This document shows positions 16,905 through 26,071 of a DNA stretch of 64,000 nucleotides, in pieces (the first letter of the stretch is position 1; each line of letters begins with the position of its first letter). The position numbers were made by a program, and so were the translations under genes. This stretch comes from Rhodococcus ruber NBRC 15591 (lineage in GTDB: Bacteria; Actinomycetota; Actinomycetes; Mycobacteriales; Mycobacteriaceae), in the NCBI RefSeq assembly GCF_001894945.1, contig NZ_BCXE01000037.1:43356-107355 (forward strand). Direction: 5' to 3'. Below the pieces are notes generated by a model that did no database searches, was not told the origin of the DNA, and saw only the letters and a program-made list of their open reading frames with translations.

Positions 16905-17704
16905 TGATGAGAGAACCGAGTGAGTTCCGGGTGCCGGTACCGGCCGAGTCGACGATCTACATCGTCGGGGGGACGAGTGGTGTCGGGCTCGAGGTGGCGC
17001 GTCGGTTCGTGCGTGCGGGCGTCCAGCGGATCGGTCTGGTGGGGCGCAACGTCGAACGTGGCGAGAAAGCGGCACAGCACATTCGGACCCTCGCACCCGG
17101 CGTGTGGTGTCTGTTCGCTGCGGCCGACGTGAATGTTCCGGGGGAGGCCGTGCGGGTTGTGACGGAACTTGCGGATTCGCTGGGTGCTGCCGACATCCTC
17201 GTCAACAGCACGACGGGTTCGTTCAACCCGCGACTGTTCCACGAGATGGACCCCGAGGACATTCCGGGGGTGCTGTTGAGCCAGGCTCTCGGTCCGATCA
17301 ACATGTGCCGAGCCGTCCTGCCCGCGATGCGACAGCAGCGCGGCGGGGTGATTGTGAACATTGCCTCCGATGCGGCGAAGCACCCGACGCCGGGCGAGAG
17401 TGTGATCGGTGCGGCCATGGCAGCGATCGTCATGTTCTCCAAAACCCTTGCAATGGAAGCCAAGAGGGACGGCATCCGAGTCAATGCCGTGACGCCGTCG
17501 CTCATCCGCGACACCGGTGGCTTCGATCGCGTCATGTCCGAGCCGTTCAGTGCGAAGCTGTTCGAGAAGGCGAGTCGGCTGGCGTCGTTGGGGGTGGCGG
17601 AGCCGGGCGATGTTGCCGACCTCGTGCTGTTCCTCTGTAGTGCGCAGGCGCGGCGGATCACCGGGCAGGTGGTCAGCCCGAACGGGGGGATTTCCGCGGG
17701 ATAG
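16904..17704 (+). CDS. Atypical SDR lacking the catalytic Tyr and Lys
   Basis: A 266-residue SDR-fold protein whose ATG shares one base with the activase stop; GGAGGAA at 16891-16897 is the ribosome binding site. The cofactor loop VGGTSGVG is good and the serine of NIASDAA is kept. The position of YxxxK, however, reads Ile-Gly-Ala-Ala-Met (VIGAAM), so both Tyr and Lys are lost, and NNAG is replaced by NSTTG. The C-terminus ITGQVVSPNGGIS is normal. A paralogue at 27976 shares the change of Tyr. It belongs to the reductase operon, so it may act on its product by an unusual mechanism or play a structural role. Confidence 0.87.
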   Translation: MMREPSEFRVPVPAESTIYIVGGTSGVGLEVARRFVRAGVQRIGLVGRNVERGEKAAQHIRTLAPGVWCLFAAADVNVPGEAVRVVTELADSLGAADILVNSTTGSFNPRLFHEMDPEDIPGVLLSQALGPINMCRAVLPAMRQQRGGVIVNIASDAAKHPTPGESVIGAAMAAIVMFSKTLAMEAKRDGIRVNAVTPSLIRDTGGFDRVMSEPFSAKLFEKASRLASLGVAEPGDVADLVLFLCSAQARRITGQVVSPNGGISAG

Positions 17705-17716
17705 TGGTTGCCGCGA

Positions 17717-17750
17717 GAAGCCGGCCGAGGTGGGAACCTCGGCCGGCTTC
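17717..17750 (+). terminator. Strong hairpin ending the reductase operon
   Basis: GAAGCCGGCCGAGGT (17717-17731) pairs perfectly with ACCTCGGCCGGCTTC (17736-17750) around a GGGA loop, 15 bp in all. It begins 12 bases after the SDR stop codon. A long GC-rich stem with a tetraloop at this place is a convincing terminator. Confidence 0.8.
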
Positions 17751-17790
17751 AGGTGCTTCGGGGATGGACCCGGAGGTGTCGTCTTCCAAA

Positions 17791-17836
17791 ATGTTTGACA
17801 GATCTGTAGCGGAAGGCAACTGACGCGTACTATATT
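17791..17836 (+). promoter_or_regulatory. Promoter region of the ligase operon with the shared ATGTTTGACA box
   Basis: ATGTTTGACAGATCTG (17791-17806) repeats the box found before the BcrC-like gene. It contains the palindrome ACAGATCTGT (17798-17807). A -10-like TATATT follows at 17831-17836. The common box predicts that the reductase operon and this ligase operon are switched on together. Confidence 0.5.
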
Positions 17837-17940
17837 TTGTGTGACCGCGATTACAATTCGGGGTGCCCGGTCCAGGGCCCTGGTCGGTCCCTGCAGTCTT
17901 CCTTTCTTCCATCTCGCGCAGCCGAAAGCAGGAGCACACC

Positions 17941-19599
17941 ATGTCGCTACAGATGTCCTATTGGCCGGCGGCCACGAGCACGGGCATTCGAGACATCACG
18001 TTCAGTGATCTTCTTCGGGAGGGGGCCGCGACCGTTCCCGACCGCGTCGCGCTCGTCGACGGCGTTGCCGACCCGGCGGACCGGAGAGAATGGACCTACC
18101 GCCAGTTGCTCGCCGACACCGAATCGACGGCCCACGCGTTGCTCACACGCTTCTCCCCCGGGGATCGGATCGCGGTGTGGGCGCCCAACAGTGCCGACTG
18201 GGTGATCCTGCACCAGGCCATCGCGATGGCGGGCATGGTGCTGGTCGGCATCAATCCGGCGTATCGCGCACACGAACTCGAATACATCCTGCGGCAGTCC
18301 GAGGCAGCCGGTCTCTTCTTCCGCGAGTCCTATCGCGGTGCGGATCTGTCCGCGATTCTGGACGAGGTCCGGCCGACTCTGCCCGGACTGCACACAGTGG
18401 TGTCCGGCAGCGAGTGGGCCGAGTTCGTGCGTACGGGTGATCCGAACGCGCAGTTCCCGGCCGTCGCGCCGACGGACGCGGTGCAACTGCAGTACACCTC
18501 GGGCACCACCGGATTCCCGAAAGGCGCACTGCTGCACCACAAAGGTCTTGTCAACGAGGCCGCGTTCGTGTTCGAACGGGCCGGCCGGACAGACCCGCTG
18601 GTGTGTGTCAATGCCATGCCGATGTACCACATCGGGGGCGGTGGCGTCACCGAGCTCGGTACGTTCGCCGTCCATGGAACCTACGTGATCCTGCCGGCCT
18701 TCGAGCCGGCCGCGATGCTCGAGATGATCGAGACCTGCCGGGGCACCCACTCGTTGATGGTGCCTACGATGCTCATCGCTTTGCTCGACCACCCGGACCG
18801 GCACACGCGTGACCTGTCGAGCATCCACACCGTCATGTCCGGCGCGGCGGCAGTACCCGAGGCGCTCGTCGAACGGGTGACCCAGGAACTCGACTGCAAC
18901 TTCACGATCCTGTTTGGCCAAAGCGAGATGCACGGAGTGATCAGCCAGACGCGGATCACGGACGATGTCGTCGACCAGGCGACCACGGTGGGACAGCCGC
19001 TGCCGGAACTCGAGGTCAAGATCGTCGATCCGTTCTCCGACGAGGTCGTTCCCGTCGGTGAGCAGGGCGAGGTGTGCTGTCGCGGCTACCAGGTGATGCT
19101 CGGGTACTCGGACATGCCCGACGAAACTGCCGCCACCATCGATGCGGACGGATGGCTGCGCATGGGCGATCTGGGTGTGATGGACCGCCGTGGGTTCCTC
19201 CAGATCACCGGTCGTCTCAAGGAGATGATCATCCGGGGCGGCCTCAACATCTATCCCCGCGAGATCGAGGAACTGCTCTACCGGCATCCCGCCGTCGCCG
19301 AGGTGGCGATCATCGGTGTGCCGGACGAGAAATGGGGTGAACAGATCGGCGCCGTCGTACGGGTGAAGGACCCCGACTCGCCCCCCAGCGCGGCGGAGCT
19401 GAAGTCCTGGCTCCGCGAAAGGCTCGCCGCACACAAGACGCCCGCCCTGTGGTACTTCACCCGGTCCCTTCCCATGACCCCGTCGGGCAAGATCCAGAAG
19501 TTCCGTGTGCAGGAACAGATCGCCGCCGGGACGCTGACCGCGGCACCGATGGCCGAGGGCGACGCGGCCGAGCAGTCCTCGGCCGATCTGGTGTCGTGA
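17941..19599 (+). CDS. Acyl-CoA synthetase (AMP-forming, FadD-like)
   Basis: A 552-residue adenylate-forming ligase. The motifs are the phosphate loop YTSGTTGFPKGALLHH, FGQSEMHG (A5), GWLRMGDLG (A7), GRLKEMIIRGG (hinge) and the catalytic Lys517 in TPSGKIQKF. The ATG at 17941 follows AGGAG. The enzyme converts a carboxylic acid to its CoA ester through an acyl-adenylate. It shares its upstream box with the BcrC/BcrB operon and is followed by an acyl-CoA dehydrogenase gene, so it may activate the acid that enters the reductase or dehydrogenase step. The specific acid cannot be told from the motifs. Confidence 0.9.
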   Translation: MSLQMSYWPAATSTGIRDITFSDLLREGAATVPDRVALVDGVADPADRREWTYRQLLADTESTAHALLTRFSPGDRIAVWAPNSADWVILHQAIAMAGMVLVGINPAYRAHELEYILRQSEAAGLFFRESYRGADLSAILDEVRPTLPGLHTVVSGSEWAEFVRTGDPNAQFPAVAPTDAVQLQYTSGTTGFPKGALLHHKGLVNEAAFVFERAGRTDPLVCVNAMPMYHIGGGGVTELGTFAVHGTYVILPAFEPAAMLEMIETCRGTHSLMVPTMLIALLDHPDRHTRDLSSIHTVMSGAAAVPEALVERVTQELDCNFTILFGQSEMHGVISQTRITDDVVDQATTVGQPLPELEVKIVDPFSDEVVPVGEQGEVCCRGYQVMLGYSDMPDETAATIDADGWLRMGDLGVMDRRGFLQITGRLKEMIIRGGLNIYPREIEELLYRHPAVAEVAIIGVPDEKWGEQIGAVVRVKDPDSPPSAAELKSWLRERLAAHKTPALWYFTRSLPMTPSGKIQKFRVQEQIAAGTLTAAPMAEGDAAEQSSADLVS

Positions 19600-19651
19600 C
19601 GACGTCCGCCGCGGCCGAGAACCGACCCGTGACCGGCGGAAGGACCACACC

Positions 19652-20874
19652 TTGACACAGTTGCTGAACTCCGATGTGCGCGGGATCCGTGACGCGGTGC
19701 GGGCCTACGCGGCGAAACGCCCGGCACCCGGTATCTCGAGTGCACGGAATCCGCCACGTTCCCATGGGATCTGCATCGCGAGATCGCCGGCCTGGGACTC
19801 AACGGTCTGCTCGCGGGGAAGGGGTACAACCCTCTCGAGCGGGAGGACTTTGTTGCGGCCGGCGTCGCCGTCGAGGAACTCGCCTACGCGGACTTCAACG
19901 TCGCCAACATCACGATCCCCGTCATGCTGATGAGCACGTTGATCCGGCACCACGCATCCGAGACGATCGCCGAGGCGTGGCTGCCGCGCCTGATTGCGGG
20001 TGAAACGTACGTCGCGTTCGGCTCGACGGAACCCGAGACCGGATCCGACGCCGCCAACATCAAGACCGTCGCGCGAGCTACCGCAGATGGGTACGCCATT
20101 TCCGGCGAGAAGACGTCGGTGACCATGCTCGCCGACGCGGAAGCGATCATCCTCGCCGCACGGACCATCCGGGACGGCAAGGATGCCGGCGTGTCGACGT
20201 TCCTGGTGCTGCTCGATGCGCGTGGCATTGCCACGTCGACGGTTGCGGATACGGGATGGGGCATCCTCGGTCGCGGGGTCCTGCATCTGGACGGAGCCGA
20301 GGTGCCACCGGAGAACCTGATCGGCCTCGAAGGCCGTGCGTTCTCCCGCGTGCTGAACGGGTTCGACTTCACTCGGCCGCTGCTCGCACTGACCGGACTC
20401 GGCGCGGCCCGGGCGTCCCTCGACGAGACAGCCGAGTACGTGCGCCGGCGCACGGCGTTCGGTGCTCCGCCGGCGAAGTTCGAGGGCGTGTCGTTTCCCA
20501 TGGCCGAACACCTCACCAAGGTCGAGGCGGCGCGGATGATCTGCTACGCGGCGCTCGAGAAACGCTCCCTCGGTCTGCCCCACACCATCGAGGCGGCGAT
20601 GGCGAAGTGGTACGGCCCGCTCGTCGCGAGCGCAGCGGTCAAGGAATGTCTCCTCCTGCACGGCAACTACGGTTACTCGCAGGAACTTCCGTTCGAGCAA
20701 CGCCTGCGTGATGTGATGTCCGTCGAGATCGCCGACGGTACGGCACAGATCCAGAAGATCATCATCATGCGGGAGAAGTATGGGACCGACTTCGTTCCCT
20801 ACGAGAGGCGCGGCAGCGACGCGGCCTCGTCGTGGCAGAGAGGAGCGGCCCGCCCCGCGCCCGCGACACAGTGA
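19652..20874 (+). pseudogene. Acyl-CoA dehydrogenase, apparently frameshifted near its N-terminus
   Basis: Reading from a TTG at 19652 (GGCGGAAGG upstream) gives MTQLLNSDVRGIRDAVRAYA, a normal dehydrogenase start. Around 19720 the homology jumps to another frame, which continues with ESATFPWDLHREIAGLGLNG and runs as a good dehydrogenase to 20874. That downstream frame has no ATG, GTG or TTG start before 19924. Restoring one base would give about 407 residues. The body has GSTEPETGSDA, FEGVSFPMAEHL and near the end IADGTAQIQK, with Asp where most family members have the catalytic Glu (YEGT). Either a real lesion or a sequencing error; if repaired it would oxidise an acyl-CoA, probably alicyclic. 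Confidence 0.78.
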
Positions 20875-20986
20875 GTTCGTCGAGTGTCCATCACCTACCG
20901 ACAGGCGAAGGGGGACCCGAATGGCCGGGCCTGCCGATCTCATGGTGCGGATGCGAGCTCGAGTCTGAACGTGATTCCGCCCTGGG

Positions 20987-21020
20987 CTACCCCTGCACCC
21001 TCAGATAGGCGCAGGGGTAG
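20987..21020. terminator. Hairpin between convergent genes
   Basis: CTACCCCTGC (20987-20996) and GCAGGGGTAG (21011-21020) form a perfect 10-bp stem with a 14-base loop. It lies between the acyl-CoA dehydrogenase on the plus strand and the unknown gene on the minus strand, where a bidirectional terminator is expected. Confidence 0.5.
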
Positions 21021-21036
21021 TCACGGGCTCGGCGTG

Positions 21037-22050
21037 TTACGCCAAGGAGGGGCGGTAGGCGTACGACGACGACCGCGACAGGGCGAATTCGAAAATGCCG
21101 TATCCGGTCTGTCCGTTCCAGCCGAACGTGCAGCATCGGTCCGTCAGGGCGGAGTCGAGAGTCGTCGGTCCCACCGTCCCGTCGAGGGGATAGACGTCGA
21201 ACTCTTCGAAGTCGCGACCGCGAACCTTTCCGTGGTGTCCGCCGTAACCGCCACCGGCCATGTATCCACCGCCGGCCGAGGCGTCGGCGTCGAGGCGGTA
21301 GGTCGCGCCGGCGGCGGTCACGATCTCCACGGTGCCGCTGGTCAGGTCGTTGCCTGCCGTGAACGCCAGGTTGTGCCGGACGCCGGTGATGTCGTCGAGT
21401 CGGCCGTCGTCGTGCATGACGGCGCCCTCCAGCAGGATCCGTCCGCCGTTTCGGCCCTCGACGAGGAGGAATCCGAACGTGCGGTCCGGGAACTGGGCCT
21501 GGTACCAGATGTGCAGGCCCTGGCCTCCGGACATGGTGCGTACTCCGCGGGAGCGGTCCCGCAGTCCGTACCATCCGGCGACATCGGTGGTGGTGCCGTC
21601 CAACGTGAGCGTGCCTTCGTAGCGGCCGGGCTGGAAGAGGTGGTCGAACGAGGTGACGTTTCCGTCGGTGTTCGCCACATCCACCGACCCGAGCCAGTAG
21701 GGCGCCCGGGCGTGCCAGAGGAGGTCGAGTTCGAGTCCGGTTTTGTTCTCGTCGAGCTGGATTCGCCACGCCGTGTTGTCCGCGACGGTCTCCCAGCGCA
21801 GGGGTCCGACGGACGCGGCGTCGGTGGTGTTGTGCTCTGTGGAGAAGCGGAGGTTGCGTTGCTCGGACCCGGTGGTCAGCACCACGAAGCCGTCTACGAC
21901 GTTGCGCGGCGGATAGACTCCGGCACCGAGGATCACCGACGGTGCGGTGCTGCCGTCCGGATGAAGATTGAACATGAACCGGTCGAAGAATTTCTCCGGC
22001 ATGTCCGGGGTGGCCCGGGTTACCAAGGCGTCGTGGAATCCGTCGGTCAT
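21037..22050 (-). CDS. Protein of unknown function, 337 residues
   Basis: I do not recognise this family with confidence. The protein is soluble-looking, with no signal peptide or membrane segment. It is rich in Gly, Asp and aromatic residues and in beta-strand-like alternation. Striking segments are MPEKFFDRFMFNLHP near the N-terminus, VILGAGVYPPRNVVDGF, GWYGLRDRSRGVR, HIWYQAQFPDRTFGF and GGGYMAGGGYGGHHGK. The layout is loosely like lipocalin-type hydratases of the CrtC/AttH group, but this is a guess. It is followed 26 bases upstream on the same strand by an MFS transporter gene, so the two probably form one unit. Confidence 0.75.
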   Translation of the reverse strand: MTDGFHDALVTRATPDMPEKFFDRFMFNLHPDGSTAPSVILGAGVYPPRNVVDGFVVLTTGSEQRNLRFSTEHNTTDAASVGPLRWETVADNTAWRIQLDENKTGLELDLLWHARAPYWLGSVDVANTDGNVTSFDHLFQPGRYEGTLTLDGTTTDVAGWYGLRDRSRGVRTMSGGQGLHIWYQAQFPDRTFGFLLVEGRNGGRILLEGAVMHDDGRLDDITGVRHNLAFTAGNDLTSGTVEIVTAAGATYRLDADASAGGGYMAGGGYGGHHGKVRGRDFEEFDVYPLDGTVGPTTLDSALTDRCCTFGWNGQTGYGIFEFALSRSSSYAYRPSLA

Positions 22051-22076
22051 TCGTGCTCCTTCTGGTCGACGGGTTA

Positions 22077-23378
22077 TCAGTTGGAAACCGGTGATGTCAT
22101 TGTCTCCTGGGCCTCATCAGCAGCGTCGACCTGCTTGTGGTCGAGGGTGAAGCGGTAGGAGCCCATCATCAGCAGGCAGGCGATGCCGATGCCGACCAGC
22201 ACGATGATCGGTATCGCGCCGGCACGGTAGGAGCCCGTGGCGCCGTAGATCTGTCCGAGCAGGAAGATGCCGAATGCCGCGCCCTGGGCGTAGAGGAAGT
22301 AGATGAATCCCAGCACGCGGCCGTACGAGTGCTTGGGGAAGTATCGGCTCACCATGTAGGCGGCGAGGTCGCCCTCGGATCCCAAACCCAGGCCGATCAG
22401 CAGGGAACCCACGAAGAGCAGGCCGATCTCCGACGAGGTGATCATGAGGAAGACTCCGACTGCGCACAAAGCGAAGATGATCGAGCCGATGACTGGAGCG
22501 TAGAACCGGTCGAGCAGATAGCCGACGAGTAGACGAGCGGAGATCGACGCCAGGCTGAGTACGGACAGGATGGAAACGGCAGTCCCCTGGCTGATGCCCT
22601 TGTCGGTGGTCATCGGCACGACCTGCGACATCAGACCGAAGGTGGCCGAGGACACCACGAAGATCGCGACGGAGAGCAGCCAGAACTGTCGATATTTCCG
22701 CGCCACGGTGAGGAGGGACTCCCCGGCCATCCGGCCCTGCAGACGTGCGGCCGTGCGCTCGGCATCGTGTTCGGCGGGCATCCGGGTGACGAATGCGTAG
22801 ACCGACGCCGGGATTACGGTGCACACGGCGCCGATGACGAGGAAGGCGACGCGCCAGCCGCCCATACCCAACACCCAGTTCGCGAGATAGGGCATCAGTA
22901 CCCCGCAGGCGCCGAGACCGGCCATGAGGACGCCCAGCGCCATGCCACGGCGATCCTGGAACCACGCGCTGACCACGGTGGAGTGCGCCACCGGGTTCAC
23001 GGCGCCCGCGCCGGCACCGATCACGATGCAGAGGGCAAAGAAGAGCATTTCGTTGTTCGGAAGTGCGGACATCAGCATGAGGCCGATTCCGAACGCCAAG
23101 GCCATCGGTACCGAAGGCATCTTCGGACCGTAGCGGTCGATGAGGAAGCCGAGGATGACGATGCTGACTCCGACCATCACCGTCTCGAGGGACAAGCCGT
23201 TGGCGATGACACTGCGGTCCCATCCGAACTCCTCGGTCATGGGCTTGCCGAGGACGTTGAACAGAACGTTGACCGTGCTGGTGCCGAACAACAGGGTGAC
23301 AAAGCCGGTGATGACGTACCACCAGCGGTTCAAGTGCCGCGAGGGCGCCTGCAACCCAGTCGTGCCGACTGCGCTCAT
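22077..23378 (-). CDS. Major facilitator superfamily transporter
   Basis: A 433-residue integral membrane protein with about twelve hydrophobic helices, of the monocarboxylate/oxalate-formate-antiporter-like MFS type. The first helix is WWYVITGFVTLLFG, the conserved loop RYGPKM follows, and the WFQDRRGMALGVLMAG helix is typical of that group. The ATG at 23378 has AGGAG in front of it. The likely role is uptake of the carboxylic acid substrate across the cytoplasmic membrane (inference from family and context). It is divergent from the LuxR pair, and the 265-base gap carries repeated ACAGTCCAA motifs. Confidence 0.87.
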   Translation of the reverse strand: MSAVGTTGLQAPSRHLNRWWYVITGFVTLLFGTSTVNVLFNVLGKPMTEEFGWDRSVIANGLSLETVMVGVSIVILGFLIDRYGPKMPSVPMALAFGIGLMLMSALPNNEMLFFALCIVIGAGAGAVNPVAHSTVVSAWFQDRRGMALGVLMAGLGACGVLMPYLANWVLGMGGWRVAFLVIGAVCTVIPASVYAFVTRMPAEHDAERTAARLQGRMAGESLLTVARKYRQFWLLSVAIFVVSSATFGLMSQVVPMTTDKGISQGTAVSILSVLSLASISARLLVGYLLDRFYAPVIGSIIFALCAVGVFLMITSSEIGLLFVGSLLIGLGLGSEGDLAAYMVSRYFPKHSYGRVLGFIYFLYAQGAAFGIFLLGQIYGATGSYRAGAIPIIVLVGIGIACLLMMGSYRFTLDHKQVDAADEAQETMTSPVSN

Positions 23379-23469
23379 GGAAGCTCCTGTGATTGATATC
23401 GGTGGTCGGGGCGGCGATGCTGCGCACGAATCCACGAGGCGTGGTCTCCGTCACACGATGAGAGCATAC

Positions 23470-23591
23470 GGACAGTCCAATGTAAAGGACAGTCCAAAGT
23501 GTTCGGATGAGCGGGCGGGGCGACAGCGTGCTGCACGTGCGGCGCAGCGTGATCCCGTGAGCGATGGGTCATACCATTGGACTGTAGGTCC
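23470..23591. promoter_or_regulatory. Repeated GGACAGTCCAA elements between the MFS gene and the LuxR pair
   Basis: GGACAGTCCAA occurs twice in direct orientation (23470-23480 and 23487-23497). An inverted copy of its core, TTGGACTGT, is at 23577-23585, followed by AGGTCC. Two copies 17 bases apart on one DNA face plus an inverted one suggest binding sites that control the divergent transporter and regulator genes. A related element, TTGGACTGACCATAGGTCC, lies at 39065-39083. Confidence 0.5.
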
Positions 23592-23643
23592 CCGTCTGGG
23601 TACCATCGATCGGTGATTTCAATCACAAAGAGGTGGGAGTGCC

Positions 23644-24801
23644 GTGGACAACGAGGTCGGGATGCGAGACGAAGGTGAGTCGGATGACTTCACGCATCTC
23701 GTAGAGCGAGCCGCCGAGTGCCTCGGTACGGCCGGCAAACTGCTGGGCGACCGAACCTGCGACATGCGCTCTTCCGCGCTGTCGGTGTCGCTGGCCATGG
23801 CACGGCGTCGACTCGCCAGGGCGCTGACCGAGGGACGGGTGACCGGAACGGACATCGAGGACGCGTGTCGAGTTCTCGTCCGCATCGAACACCTCGAGGA
23901 GCAGTTCGCCAAGGCCGAGGCGATTCGTCCTGTCGCCGAAGTGGTCGAGGTGCACGACGCGGCACTCCAACTTCGGGAGCTTCCGCCGCGCGAGATCATC
24001 GAGTCGGCTCCAGAGATCGTCTGCACCGCGTTGCCGTTCGCACGCTCGTTGATTTCCGCGGTATCGGGCACTCGGTGGCAGCCGCGCCGCCTCTATCTGC
24101 GGCCCGAACTCGACGGCTCCCCCCTCGACTTCTCCGACTACGTAGACTCCGCCGAACTCTCGTTGGTGGAGGCACCTCTGGAAACCGAGCTGGTACGTCG
24201 ACGGGTTCCGGCGCTGGTTGCGGCCCCGGCCGATGACAACCGCACACACAGGGAGATGGTCAGTGCGTCCCGGACGTCGGCGTACGTCGCTGCGCCGGTC
24301 ATGTCCGGGGGAAAGGTCATCGGGCTGCTCCATGCCGATCGTCCTGGCTCGACCGAGGCGCTCGACCCGGGGGATCGAGACCGATTGGACACGTTCGCAA
24401 CCATCCTGGCGATCATTTACGAACAGGCCGTTCTGAAGCATCGGCTACAACTACAGCGTGCACGGATCGAGAAGTCGTTCGACGCAACTCAGGCCATGCT
24501 CGATCGGATCTCGAAGGCCGACGCGATTCTCTCCCGCCGTGCCGACGGTCCGGCGGACGGTGCCGTTGGCAAGCCCGACGACCACCATGTGGTCGAACTG
24601 GCCTCGGTACTTACCCCCCGCGAACGCGAGATCCTCTCCCATCTCGCCACCGGAGCAACGAACAGCCAGATCGCCCGAGCACTGGTCATTTCCGAGGGCA
24701 CCGTGAAATCGCACGTGAAAGCGGTACTCAAGAAGCTGCACGCACCTACGCGCGCTGCCGCGGCTGCTCTCTACTCGAGCCAGGCTCGACGACCGCGATG
24801 A
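23644..24801 (+). CDS. LuxR-type regulator with GAF-like sensor domain (first of a pair)
   Basis: A 385-residue protein starting at GTG 23644 after AGGTGGGA. An N-terminal helical region (about 1-110) is followed by a GAF-like domain (about 135-265, including VMSGGKVIGLLHADR). The C-terminal LuxR helix-turn-helix lies at about 319-378: LTPREREILSHLATGATNSQ, then GTVKSHVKAVLKKL. The GAF domain presumably senses a small aromatic or acyl-CoA effector. The next gene overlaps by 4 bases and encodes a protein of the same layout, so a heterodimer is possible. Likely targets are the two promoters sharing ATGTTTGACA (inference). Confidence 0.86.
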   Translation: MDNEVGMRDEGESDDFTHLVERAAECLGTAGKLLGDRTCDMRSSALSVSLAMARRRLARALTEGRVTGTDIEDACRVLVRIEHLEEQFAKAEAIRPVAEVVEVHDAALQLRELPPREIIESAPEIVCTALPFARSLISAVSGTRWQPRRLYLRPELDGSPLDFSDYVDSAELSLVEAPLETELVRRRVPALVAAPADDNRTHREMVSASRTSAYVAAPVMSGGKVIGLLHADRPGSTEALDPGDRDRLDTFATILAIIYEQAVLKHRLQLQRARIEKSFDATQAMLDRISKADAILSRRADGPADGAVGKPDDHHVVELASVLTPREREILSHLATGATNSQIARALVISEGTVKSHVKAVLKKLHAPTRAAAAALYSSQARRPR

Positions 24802-25946
24802 AGGAGAAATCTCAGGGGCAAAGAGCCGCCCGGGCGGCCGTCGACCGCGAATTGTCACACGCCGTGATCGCCCTCCTCGACCATCTCCGGAACACCTACG
24901 GCGTCGGTCCGCGTCCCTGCACGACTCGGTCGGATTCACTCGACACTCGAATGACACTGCTGGACGAAGCCACCGAATCTGCGTTCGCCGCGCTTGCCGA
25001 CCTCGACCCGGAGCGGCAACGGGCACTCGGTCGCCTCATCGTCGACCTCCAGGACTTGCGCCGGCGAATCCGCACGGAGCATTCCGGACCGGTACATGCG
25101 TTCTCGCCCCACGACTTCGCCGGCGCGATCCGTCGTCTTCGCGGAGCCGAGTCGGTCGCCGGTCTCCGCAAACTCATCTGCCGAGAAGTGGCGCACACCG
25201 CCCACCTCGACCGAATACTGTTGTCCGAGGTACACAAAGGAACGTGGACAGCGCTCGAACTCTACAGCGCGTCAAGGACGGAGGAGGTACTCCAGTTGCC
25301 GCACGCCCTACCCCTCACCTCCGAATCGGCCGAGGGCAGGGCCTGGGAGACACGGTCGGCGGTACTCGCCGGCTCGGGCACCGACGTCGGACCGACGCAG
25401 GAGGCTGCGCAGATGCTCGCCTCGAGCTCGTACGTGGTGGCTCCGATCGCCGTGTCGACCGGTGTGATCGGGCTCGTGCACGGAAGCCGCACCACCGGTG
25501 AAGCGTTGGACGCGGTGGTACGCGATGTGGTCGGCGAATTCGCGCGAAGTTCCGGAACGCTGTTCGAACGGCTGATGCTCGCCGATCGCCTCAGCGAACA
25601 GAAGAACCTGATAATCCAACGATTGCAGCAGGAAGCCAGGGAAGCCGAGCTTCTCGAGCATGCCGATGTGCATTTCGTCGACGAGAACTCCACTCGGTGG
25701 GCCGTCGCGCCGGCGGGGGGCTCGAACGAAGACCTGGATATCCCGGCGCTCGGCTCTCTGACTGCTCGTGAACGTGAGGTCTTCGCATTGGTTGTCCGGG
25801 GTGCGTCCAACGCCGACATCGCCGAGGAGTTGGTGATCAGCATCTTCACGGTGAAGACACACGTCAAGAAGATTCTCCGAAAACTGGGCGCGATGAATCG
25901 GTCCGAAGCCATCTACCGCTACCTCGAGATGACAGGCTCGCGGTAG
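24798..25946 (+). CDS. LuxR-type regulator with GAF-like sensor domain (second of a pair)
   Basis: A 382-residue homologue of the preceding protein, overlapping it by ATGA. An N-terminal helical part is followed by a GAF-like middle (about 110-260, with YVVAPIAVSTGVIGLVHGSR). The C-terminal LuxR domain (about 315-372) reads LTAREREVFALVVRGASNAD, then FTVKTHVKKILRKL. No receiver domain is present, so it is not a typical two-component regulator. Translational coupling argues for equal synthesis and joint function with its partner. Confidence 0.86.
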   Translation: MKEKSQGQRAARAAVDRELSHAVIALLDHLRNTYGVGPRPCTTRSDSLDTRMTLLDEATESAFAALADLDPERQRALGRLIVDLQDLRRRIRTEHSGPVHAFSPHDFAGAIRRLRGAESVAGLRKLICREVAHTAHLDRILLSEVHKGTWTALELYSASRTEEVLQLPHALPLTSESAEGRAWETRSAVLAGSGTDVGPTQEAAQMLASSSYVVAPIAVSTGVIGLVHGSRTTGEALDAVVRDVVGEFARSSGTLFERLMLADRLSEQKNLIIQRLQQEAREAELLEHADVHFVDENSTRWAVAPAGGSNEDLDIPALGSLTAREREVFALVVRGASNADIAEELVISIFTVKTHVKKILRKLGAMNRSEAIYRYLEMTGSR

Positions 25947-26071
25947 GCAGCTCGAATCCTTTCGCTGACGGACAGATACGCGGTGGCCGGCGATCTCGAA
26001 GTGCACAACTCCTTCGTGGCCTGCCGTCCGAGGCCGGCTCCCGATGAGCCGCCCCGGGCGGCGGTAGCCGA

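Noticed and set aside
22137..22532. Plus-strand frame opposite the MFS gene, rich in Glu, His and Asp
   Set aside because: This composition is typical of the antisense frame of a membrane protein gene; no start signal or domain was found.
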